From Bacteroidales bacterium GP3 (GTDB lineage: Bacteria; Bacteroidota; Bacteroidia; Bacteroidales; Muribaculaceae): 9,226 bases of DNA. Position 1 is the first letter of the stretch; each line of letters starts with the position of its first letter. The stretch lies in the NCBI GenBank assembly GCA_001701075.1, contig DAAK01000072.1, forward strand, positions 1 through 9,226, in the 5' to 3' direction. The notes below the pieces were generated by a model. That model was not told the origin of the DNA. It saw only the letters and a program-made list of their open reading frames with translations, and ran no database searches. The translations under genes were made by a program, and so were the position numbers. This document shows positions 1 through 6,281 of the stretch, in pieces.

Positions 1-351
1 CAGGGTCTTGCTAATGGCCGACTGGAAATAAAGGATGCGTGGAAACAGATAGGAAGGGAAGTGTTGGTGGCACTTCTTAATGCAGTGGTCATAAGTGGCG
101 TTGTGCTTATATATGTATTATTTACGCAACCCCATATGTATGCCGTCTCATTTGCTGTGGCTCTTTCACTCTTCTGCGTAGTGATATTCGCAACAGTCTT
201 TGGTACGTTTGTGCCTCTTACGCTTGAAAAGATGAAAATTAATCCTGCTCTTGCTACCGGACCTTTTATACAGATTATGAACGACGTGGTCGGTCTTATC
301 ATCTATGTCGCTATGTCTATCTGGATGCTTCGACTCTTCCCACTCGAATAA
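1..351 (+). CDS. mgtE: MgtE-type magnesium transporter, C-terminal part (5' end outside window)
   Basis: The frame is open from base 1 and ends at TAA 349-351, giving 116 residues. It matches the end of the MgtE membrane domain: a QGLANGR opening, a charged loop, a helix (VLVALLNAVVISGVVLIYVL), a second helix carrying FATVFGTFVPL, then the NPALATGPF signature (about residues 81-89) and a last helix with NDVVGLIIYVAM. In this family the Asp in the final helix (here about residue 95) lines the Mg2+ pore, and the protein works as an inner-membrane homodimer gated by cytosolic N and CBS domains, which lie upstream of the window. Many relatives have DPA where this one has NPA, a mild variation. 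A GTG at 61 could be mistaken for a start, but the reading frame and family match continue upstream of it. mutS follows on the same strand after 105 bp of repeats. The family call is firm; transport function is inferred. Confidence 0.9.
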   Translation, partial: QGLANGRLEIKDAWKQIGREVLVALLNAVVISGVVLIYVLFTQPHMYAVSFAVALSLFCVVIFATVFGTFVPLTLEKMKINPALATGPFIQIMNDVVGLIIYVAMSIWMLRLFPLE

Positions 352-381
352 TTTAGAATTTTGAATTTAGAATTTTGAATT
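351..381. repeat. Two 14-bp direct repeats just after the mgtE stop
   Basis: The unit atttagaattttga occurs at 351-364 and again, identically, at 365-378, followed by a partial att. The first unit shares its first base with the mgtE stop codon. The word gaattttg within the unit recurs at the GH92 start (3238-3245 reads gaattttg), suggesting a common repeat vocabulary. No regulatory role is evident. TTTG words at 360-363 and 374-377 could serve as -33 promoter elements for mutS, but I found no matching TAnnTTTG at the right distance. Confidence 0.85.
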
Positions 382-384
382 AAT

Positions 385-454
385 ATCTGGCAACTGACAA
401 CTGATATCTGAAAACTGAAGACTGATAACTGACAACTCACAACTGAAAACTGAA
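385..454. repeat. Heptanucleotide tandem repeat, ten units, ending 2 bp before mutS
   Basis: Ten consecutive 7-bp units can be laid out without gaps from 385 to 454: atctggc, aactgac, aactgat, atctgaa, aactgaa, gactgat, aactgac, aactcac, aactgaa, aactgaa. The consensus is AACTGAN. Two A residues then separate the last unit from the ATG at 457, so the array is the immediate 5' leader of mutS. The last two units are identical and the others differ at one to three positions, as expected of an old, partly decayed tandem array. Changes in copy number would move any promoter relative to the start. That effect is inference only. Confidence 0.85.
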
Positions 455-456
455 AA

Positions 457-3111
457 ATGGCAAAAATAGTAGAGACTCCTCTTATGAAGCAGTATTTCGA
501 GATGAAGAAAAAACATCCCGATGCTATATTGCTTTTCCGTGTGGGTGACTTTTACGAGACTTTTTCCGATGATGCAATTGAGGCAAGTTCCATTCTCGGT
601 ATCACTCTTACAAAAAGAGCTAATGGATATGCCCAATCAGTTGAACTTGCCGGTTTTCCTCATCATGCTCTTGATACTTATCTTCCTAAACTTGTAAGGG
701 CCGGAAAAAGGGTTGCCATATGCGAACAACTTGAAGATCCAAAGCTTACCAAGAAATTAGTGAAGCGTGGTATCACCGAACTTGTGACTCCTGGAGTCAA
801 TACTAACGACGCTTCTATAGAAGGAACTGAAAACAATTATCTTGCGGGCATCCATTTCCTACGTACTGGAAAAGGAAAACCTGTAAGAGCTGGTATAGCT
901 TTTCTCGATATAACGACAGGAGTATTTCTTGCTGCCGAAACAGATCCGACTGAAATAGACAAGCTCCTTTCTGCTTTTGCTCCTAAGGAACTTCTACGTA
1001 TGAACGGAACGCGCGAACTCTGTGGAGAACTTATTTCGTGGAAATGCCCTGTTTTCGATATGGAAGATTGGGTATATACTGAGGATTCTGCGCGTGAAAG
1101 ACTTCTCAAGCAATTTCAGACTGCTACTCTCAAGGGTTTTGGTCTTGATGACATGCCGTTGGCTTTAATTGCTGCTGGGAGCCTCCTTTACTATCTTGAT
1201 ATAACCGGGCACACCAATACCTCCCACATCACGGTGCTTTCACGTATTGATAGTGAACGTTTCCTTCGGATGGATCCTTTCACACTCCGTAATCTCGAAC
1301 TTACCTCTTCAGCAAGCGGAGCGAAGGGTCTCACTCTTTTTGGCGTTCTTGATCATACGGTCACTCCTATGGGTGCTCGTCTTCTTGCTTCAAACCTTAG
1401 TTTTCCACTTCTTGATCCGCAGAAAATCAATGAGCGTCATGCCATGGTGGATTTCTTTTTCCGTGATATAGACCGTCGCGACTATACACGCACTTGCCTT
1501 CAAGCCATAGGAGATATGCAGCGTATGATAGGCAAGACTTCAAACCGACGTGCCCAACCAAGGGATCTTTTATCTTTGGCTACATCTATGGAAGGGTGTA
1601 TGCGTCTGAAGAAGTCGCTTATTGGTTCTGATTCCCCTGAGATTGTTAAAATTGCGGAAGGAATGCAACCACTTGAGCAGTATGTAGGGCTCATAAGGGC
1701 CACTATTGCGCCCGACGCTCCTGCTTTATTTAATAAAGGAGGTGCAATTGCTGCTGGGGTATCAAAAGAATTGGATGAATATAGAGGTCTTCATGATAAT
1801 GCTCGGGCATCCCTTGATGCTATATGTGCCCGCGAAATAGAACGCACAGGAATTACTTCGCTCAAGATAAGCTACAACAATGTGTTCGGCTATTATATTG
1901 AAGTGCGCAACACGCATAAGGATAAGGTGCCGGCTGAGTGGATAAGAAAGCAGACACTTGTAAATGCTGAGCGTTATATAACAGAAGAACTTAAGGATTT
2001 TGAGCAGAAAATACTGACAGCTTCTGATCGTATTAGTCAGCTTGAGAGTGAGATATATGGTAAACTTCTCGATCATCTTGCTCAGGCATGTGCTCCTATG
2101 CAGAAAAGTGCCAATGCCGCTGCCGAAATCGACTTTTTGTTGAGTATGGCGGATGTGGCTGCTGACAATGGCTATGTGCGTCCTATAGTGGATGATTCTA
2201 CTTCACTTGAAATTATAGAGGGGCGCCATCCCGTGATTGAGAAACGTCTTCCACCTGGTGAGCCATATATTTCGAATACAGTGCGTCTTGACTGCGACAA
2301 CAATCAGATATTGATGATCACAGGGCCTAATATGAGTGGTAAGTCGGCTCTCCTACGTCAGACAGCCCTTATAGTGATAATGGCGCAGATGGGTTCGTTC
2401 GTTCCAGCCGAATCTGCCCGGATAGGAATCGTCGACAAGATTTTTACCCGTGTAGGAGCAAGCGATAATATTGCGTCGGGAGAATCCACGTTCATGGTGG
2501 AGATGAGTGAAGCTGCTTCTATTCTTAATAATATGAGTGGCCGATCACTTATACTTTTTGATGAATTGGGTCGTGGCACTTCCACATATGATGGTATTTC
2601 TATAGCCTGGTCAATCGTAGAGCATATTCATGAGAATGGTCGTTGTGCTCCAAAGACACTTTTCGCCACTCATTATCACGAACTTAATGAGATGGAGAAG
2701 TCTTTCAAACGTGTTCACAATTGGAGTGTGTCGGTAAAGGAAATCAAAGGAAAGGTGGTATTCCTCCGTAAACTCGTCAAGGGTGGGTCCGAACACTCGT
2801 TTGGTATACACGTTGCAAAGTTGGCTGGTATGCCCCCATCTATTGTAAAACGTGCAGATCAGGTGCTCGAGCGTCTTGAAGCAGCGTCGCGCAATGATGG
2901 CAATAAAGGTGTAGATAGTGTGGCAAAAGGAAAACTTGGTGAGATTGCTGGTCAGCGTGACGGTTATCAGCTAAGTTTCTTCCAACTTGATGATCCTATG
3001 CTGAGCCAGATACGCGACCGCATACTGACTCTTGATATCGACAATCTTACTCCTCTCCAGTCGCTCACCCTACTTCATGACCTCAAATCGCTGCTGACTG
3101 GAAAAGATTAG
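457..3111 (+). CDS. mutS: DNA mismatch repair ATPase MutS
   Basis: This is a complete 884-residue MutS, within the usual size range. The protein binds mismatches and small loops as a dimer and recruits MutL using ATP. The N-terminal domain carries GDFYETF with the mismatch-probing Phe32-x-Glu34. Connector, lever and clamp domains follow to about residue 590. The ABC-type ATPase has Walker A GPNMSGKS (623-630), Walker B LILFDE (Asp702, Glu703), GRGTSTYDG (705-713) and the switch His739 in ATHYHEL. The tail has QLSFF (838-842), which fits the beta-clamp binding consensus, then a short helical C-terminus. ATG 457 gives the canonical N-terminus (ETPLMKQYFEMK). There is no Shine-Dalgarno sequence; the leader is a heptanucleotide repeat array. 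No frameshift or missing key residue is seen, so it should be functional MutS rather than MutS2, which would have a Smr domain and lack the mismatch-binding domain. Confidence 0.98.
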   Translation: MAKIVETPLMKQYFEMKKKHPDAILLFRVGDFYETFSDDAIEASSILGITLTKRANGYAQSVELAGFPHHALDTYLPKLVRAGKRVAICEQLEDPKLTKKLVKRGITELVTPGVNTNDASIEGTENNYLAGIHFLRTGKGKPVRAGIAFLDITTGVFLAAETDPTEIDKLLSAFAPKELLRMNGTRELCGELISWKCPVFDMEDWVYTEDSARERLLKQFQTATLKGFGLDDMPLALIAAGSLLYYLDITGHTNTSHITVLSRIDSERFLRMDPFTLRNLELTSSASGAKGLTLFGVLDHTVTPMGARLLASNLSFPLLDPQKINERHAMVDFFFRDIDRRDYTRTCLQAIGDMQRMIGKTSNRRAQPRDLLSLATSMEGCMRLKKSLIGSDSPEIVKIAEGMQPLEQYVGLIRATIAPDAPALFNKGGAIAAGVSKELDEYRGLHDNARASLDAICAREIERTGITSLKISYNNVFGYYIEVRNTHKDKVPAEWIRKQTLVNAERYITEELKDFEQKILTASDRISQLESEIYGKLLDHLAQACAPMQKSANAAAEIDFLLSMADVAADNGYVRPIVDDSTSLEIIEGRHPVIEKRLPPGEPYISNTVRLDCDNNQILMITGPNMSGKSALLRQTALIVIMAQMGSFVPAESARIGIVDKIFTRVGASDNIASGESTFMVEMSEAASILNNMSGRSLILFDELGRGTSTYDGISIAWSIVEHIHENGRCAPKTLFATHYHELNEMEKSFKRVHNWSVSVKEIKGKVVFLRKLVKGGSEHSFGIHVAKLAGMPPSIVKRADQVLERLEAASRNDGNKGVDSVAKGKLGEIAGQRDGYQLSFFQLDDPMLSQIRDRILTLDIDNLTPLQSLTLLHDLKSLLTGKD

Positions 3112-3245
3112 TTTCAATGCATAATGCATAATTAGCTACGCTCAAGCTAAAGCAAGTCATAATGCATAATAAATAGGGCGTGAGAATTATGTATTAAGCA
3201 TTATGAAATGTATCATAAATTAAGCATTGTGCATTATGAATTTTG
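3112..3245. repeat. TAATGCAT-type repeat cluster filling the mutS-GH92 gap
   Basis: The whole gap consists of variants of one AT-rich word. Examples are aatgcataatgcataatt (3116-3133), cataatgcataat (3158-3170), attaagcattatga (3193-3206) and attaagcattgtgcattatg (3219-3238). The motif contains the palindrome ATGCAT and often extends to TAATGCATTA. The last unit supplies the ATG start of the GH92 gene (3236-3238), and the next bases, gaattttg, match the repeat downstream of mgtE. No TTTG word, hence no consensus Bacteroidetes promoter element, lies between 3112 and the start codon on the plus strand. I see no other gene or RNA here. Confidence 0.8.
3115..3150 (+). repeat. 36-bp hairpin-bearing repeat, copy 1
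   Basis: It begins 3 bp after the mutS stop and consists of a TAATGCAT-type half (3115-3131) followed by ttagctacgctcaagctaa (3132-3150). The latter is an interrupted palindrome with 6-bp arms TTAGCT/AGCTAA and a 7-base loop. Its reverse complement matches 5389-5424 at 35 of 36 positions. There is no T-tract, so it is a weak candidate for a rho-independent terminator of mutS. Confidence 0.9.
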
Positions 3246-5392
3246 TATTGATATTATTAGCTTCGTTGCTCGGATATGTAGATACTCGTGTAGGCACTGC
3301 AGAGGCCACTACTATGACTGCCGGCCTCTTTGGCAAAGGTTCAGAAGAGCATGGTCAGACTATTCCTGCAGTATGTGTGCCGCATGGTATGACCCTCTGG
3401 ACTCCCCAAACACGCGATACGGAGGAGAAATGCATAGCGCCTTATTATTATGCAGATACTGATCTGCAAGGTTTCCGGGCAAGTCACTGGATATCGGGAG
3501 GTTGCACACAAGACTATGGCAGTGTGTCATTGTCTGCTTTAGGAGAAAAACTGCGTACATCGCCTTTGTCGCGTGCTTCACGAATTGACCGCAGTTCAGA
3601 GACAGCTCGGCCTAACTATTATTCAGTATTTCTTCCAGAAGAAGGATTGAAGGCCGAAATGACAGGTCTTTCACATTCCGGTATATTACGTTTTACGTAT
3701 GATTCCGATGGCATAGGTCATATTGTGGTCAATCCCAATACAGATGAGGGTGCTGGCTGGATAGAGATTGATACTCTGCGTCGTGAGATAAGGGGATGTA
3801 ATCCCGTACATCGTATTTATCAAGGATGGGGAGAACCAGCTGGTTTTTCTGGTTGGTTTGTTATCAAGTATCCCCAAGATATTGAAGTGTTGTCATCGGG
3901 CGTATATCATGGAGATGAGATGTATGAAGGTTCAATGAAAACTGGGGGTGCTTCAGGCATAGGAGCATATGTGTCGTTCAAGAGAAAGAAGGATGTGCCT
4001 GTTATTGTCAAGGTTGGAAATAGTTTCACTTCGCTTGATGGCGCAAGACTCAATCTTGACAGCGAGATACCGGATTGGAATTTTGATGGTGTTAGGACAC
4101 AAGTTGCCGATATATGGGATTCTCATCTTGGGAAGATAGAAGTTGAGGGTGGCTCAGATGAAGATAAGGGTAAATTTTATGGAAGTCTTTACCGTGCTTC
4201 TCTTCTCCCTCGTGTGGTTAGCGATGTGGATGGAAGCTATATGTCGTTTGCAGGCACTGGAGAAGTGCTGAAAATGGAAACGGGACGCGACTATTATGAT
4301 GACTATTCGATGTGGGACACTTATCGTGCGGAGCATCCCCTTATTACCATTCTTGATCCAAAGCGTAGTGCTGATATGATGTATTCGCTTGTGCTGAAGG
4401 CGCGTCAGGGCGGTTGGATGCCCATATTTCCATGTTGGGGTAGCTATACAGCTGCAATGATTGGTGATCATTGCTCAGCAGCTATCGCTGATGCTGTGGC
4501 CAAGGGTGTCACTGATTTCCCTGTGGAGGAAGCATATGCTTATTTGCGTAAGAATGCTTTTGAGTCTCCTGCTACTCGACAGGAATATGTAGATGGTAAA
4601 GGTCGACGTGCACTTGATTCTTATCTAAAGTTTGGATATATTCCACTCGAAGATGGTGTAGTAGATGCTTTCCATAAGAATGAGCAGACATCGCGTACTC
4701 TGGAATATGCCTTTGATGACTTTGCGCTTTCTCGCCTTGCGCGATATTTAGGTCATGAAGAGGATGCTGAGATTCTTGAAAAACGCTCAAAAAATTACCG
4801 CAATGTTATCGACCCTAAACTTGGATATGCCAACGGGCGTCATGCCGACGGCACGTGGGCAGACAGTATAAATCCATTTACTTTCAATTCTTTTATAACT
4901 GAGGGTGCTCCATGCCATTATACATGGTATGTTCCGCACGATCCGGAAGGTTTGATTGAGCTTTTGGGAGGAAAGAAGATGGTGGAGGAAAAACTTGATT
5001 CTCTGTTTGAATTGAAACGTTATTGGCACGGCAATGAGCCATGCCATCAGATAGTGTATCTATACAATGCTGTCGATCGTCCTGACAAGGCTGCCAAATG
5101 GATTCGACATATTATGGATACAGAATATAAGGATATTCCTGGTGGTCTTGCCGGCAATGATGATGCTGGCCAGATGTCGGCATGGTATGTTTTCTCAGCG
5201 ATGGGTTTCTATCCCGTATGTCCAGGGCTTCCGGAATATTGGCTCGGCACTCCCCTCTTCGACAAGGTAATCATCCATACCTCTTCTGAGTCGACCTCAA
5301 CAATAGAAAAATCCCCAACCGATGGCCGTCCTCTCCTTAACGGAAAGACCATTGATGGCTACCGTCTCCCCCACAATGCCTTAATTAATTAG
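3236..5392 (+). CDS. GH92 family exo-alpha-mannosidase, probably clipped at both ends
   Basis: It encodes 718 residues from ATG 3236. GH92 enzymes are Ca2+-dependent inverting exo-alpha-mannosidases acting on N-glycans or yeast mannan, usually outside the cytoplasm. Family landmarks: YVDTRVGT near the N-terminus, the beta-sandwich domain to about residue 250, DYYDDYSMWDTYR (352-364) opening the (alpha/alpha)6 catalytic domain, ITEG with the likely general acid Glu556, HGNEP (598-602), and AGNDDAGQMSAWYVFSAMGFYP, whose two Asp (642, 643) match the catalytic base region. The leader is hydrophobic (FVLILLASLLG) but lacks the basic residues of a normal signal peptide. The protein stops at LPHNALIN, where relatives usually continue into a GG-x-L-x-F-x-M strand. 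Both termini coincide with repeats. TTG 3227 is an alternative start adding three residues; TAA at 3221-3223 blocks anything longer. Linkage specificity cannot be assigned. Confidence 0.93.
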   Translation: MNFVLILLASLLGYVDTRVGTAEATTMTAGLFGKGSEEHGQTIPAVCVPHGMTLWTPQTRDTEEKCIAPYYYADTDLQGFRASHWISGGCTQDYGSVSLSALGEKLRTSPLSRASRIDRSSETARPNYYSVFLPEEGLKAEMTGLSHSGILRFTYDSDGIGHIVVNPNTDEGAGWIEIDTLRREIRGCNPVHRIYQGWGEPAGFSGWFVIKYPQDIEVLSSGVYHGDEMYEGSMKTGGASGIGAYVSFKRKKDVPVIVKVGNSFTSLDGARLNLDSEIPDWNFDGVRTQVADIWDSHLGKIEVEGGSDEDKGKFYGSLYRASLLPRVVSDVDGSYMSFAGTGEVLKMETGRDYYDDYSMWDTYRAEHPLITILDPKRSADMMYSLVLKARQGGWMPIFPCWGSYTAAMIGDHCSAAIADAVAKGVTDFPVEEAYAYLRKNAFESPATRQEYVDGKGRRALDSYLKFGYIPLEDGVVDAFHKNEQTSRTLEYAFDDFALSRLARYLGHEEDAEILEKRSKNYRNVIDPKLGYANGRHADGTWADSINPFTFNSFITEGAPCHYTWYVPHDPEGLIELLGGKKMVEEKLDSLFELKRYWHGNEPCHQIVYLYNAVDRPDKAAKWIRHIMDTEYKDIPGGLAGNDDAGQMSAWYVFSAMGFYPVCPGLPEYWLGTPLFDKVIIHTSSESTSTIEKSPTDGRPLLNGKTIDGYRLPHNALIN

Positions 5393-5424
5393 CTTGAGCG
5401 TAGCTAATAATGCATTATGCATTG
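5389..5424 (-). repeat. 36-bp hairpin-bearing repeat, copy 2, inverted relative to copy 1
   Basis: The plus strand reads ttagcttgagcgtagctaa (5389-5407) followed by a TAATGCATTATGCATTG-type half (5408-5424). It is the reverse complement of 3115-3150 with one mismatch. The TAG stop of GH92 (5390-5392) and the TAA stop of the kinase (5415-5417, minus strand) both lie inside it, leaving only 22 bp between the two stops. The 7-bp stem ATTAGCT/AGCTAAT around a TGAGCGT loop could help end transcription of the convergent genes, although no T-tract follows. Confidence 0.9.
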
Positions 5425-6281
5425 ATTAAAGCGTCTACGTCGGTGATGGTGCCGGAGAAAGGTCCTTTTGAGCCGAGCTTGATGCTGCACATTGCAGCAG
5501 CGAAGGCTCCGGCCTCTTCGTAGGAAGCCCCACGACTTCTCTTATATAGATATCCGGCCATATAGGTGTCGCCACATCCTGTGGCATCTACAAGGTCTTT
5601 AGCTGGATATGCCGGAATTTTGTGGAAATTGCCATCAGCATAAATAAGCGAACCCTTATCGCCGAGTGTCAGCACTACTTCCTTCACTCCCCATCCAGCA
5701 AGCATCTTTGCGGCTTCATATGGATCAGATGTTCCGGTAAGTGTTTCCATCTCCATCTCATTGGCTTTCAGAATTCCAATGTAAGGAAGTGCCTCAAGTT
5801 TATCGTCGTAGTCAACAGCCACCACCTTTTCTCCTTCTACCTTGCGAAGATAACCCTGTACGTCTACAGATACAATTCCTTTAGTAGAAAGATATTTGAT
5901 TGTTTCCTTGTCAAAATCATCAGCGAGCAGAGTGCCGAGGTGTATTATATTGGCCTCCACATTCTTCAGATTCTCCCTTGTGAAAGGATCAGCCTTGGCG
6001 AGCACGCGCTGTGTGCGCTCATTCATATCCTCGCCATATTTATTCTCGAAATATACAGAATTTTTCGAAACGATAGCCTCAACGTCAATACCCTCTTTAC
6101 GAAGTTTTTCCACTTCATGCATCTCGCTTGCCGCTAAAGAAGTGACAAGTTGGAAATCCTCAAGATCTATATTCTTGAGAGCATTTGCAAAATAATATGC
6201 TGTGCCTCCCGGCATGTATGCTGTAAATCGGGGTGTAATTACTTTGTCGAGGGTGATATGTCCGATGCAGGTGAGTTTCAT
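5415..6281 (-). CDS. PfkB (ribokinase) family carbohydrate kinase
   Basis: This 288-residue protein belongs to the ribokinase/PfkB fold, cytoplasmic ATP-dependent kinases that phosphorylate a sugar hydroxyl. It shows the N-terminal strand KLTCIGHITLDKV, the substrate-side glycine pair in YMPGGTAYYFANAL (22-35), KANEMEMETLTG (172-183), and the PfkB signature 2 DATGCGDTYMAGYLY (232-246) with anion-hole glycines and catalytic base Asp238. It is slightly shorter than a typical ribokinase. Its ATG overlaps the last base of the permease stop codon (TAATG on the minus strand), so the two are surely co-transcribed and probably translationally coupled. The stop lies within the repeat shared with the convergent GH92 gene, yet the C-terminus looks complete. 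The substrate is unknown: the fucose pathway normally uses an FGGY-fold fuculokinase, so this kinase does not by itself indicate fucose. Fructose, another ketose or a nucleoside are alternatives. Confidence 0.92.
   Translation of the reverse strand: MKLTCIGHITLDKVITPRFTAYMPGGTAYYFANALKNIDLEDFQLVTSLAASEMHEVEKLRKEGIDVEAIVSKNSVYFENKYGEDMNERTQRVLAKADPFTRENLKNVEANIIHLGTLLADDFDKETIKYLSTKGIVSVDVQGYLRKVEGEKVVAVDYDDKLEALPYIGILKANEMEMETLTGTSDPYEAAKMLAGWGVKEVVLTLGDKGSLIYADGNFHKIPAYPAKDLVDATGCGDTYMAGYLYKRSRGASYEEAGAFAAAMCSIKLGSKGPFSGTITDVDALINA

Noticed and set aside
352..400. A TTTG/TAnnTTTG promoter for mutS
   Set aside because: TTTG words occur at 360-363 and 374-377, but both are products of the 14-bp duplication, and no good -7 element lies 19-21 bp downstream of either.
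351..456. A CRISPR-like array in the mgtE-mutS gap
   Set aside because: The units are 14 bp and 7 bp in direct contact with no spacers, so these are simple tandem repeats.
1762..2076. A 104-codon minus-strand open frame inside mutS
   Set aside because: It is antisense to well-conserved MutS clamp-domain sequence, with no recognisable family or promoter. It is a shadow of mutS codon use.
3227..3235. TTG at 3227 as the GH92 start
   Set aside because: It adds only three residues, lies in repeat sequence and uses a rare start, while ATG 3236 gives the same hydrophobic leader. It cannot be fully excluded.
3208..3462. An 84-codon open frame starting MYHKLSIVHYEF that overlaps the GH92 start
   Set aside because: It is in another frame over the GH92 N-terminal coding region, is rich in Cys and Arg with no family resemblance, and begins in repeat DNA. 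It is a shadow frame.
3115..5424. The inverted repeat pair as terminal inverted repeats of an insertion sequence or transposon
   Set aside because: The interior is one GH92 gene with no transposase or recombinase, and I see no convincing target-site duplication outside the two copies. It is recorded as a repeat pair only.
5622..6137. A 171-codon plus-strand open frame antisense to the PfkB gene
   Set aside because: It lies entirely opposite conserved kinase sequence and its translation shows no domain. The length reflects codon bias of the opposite strand.
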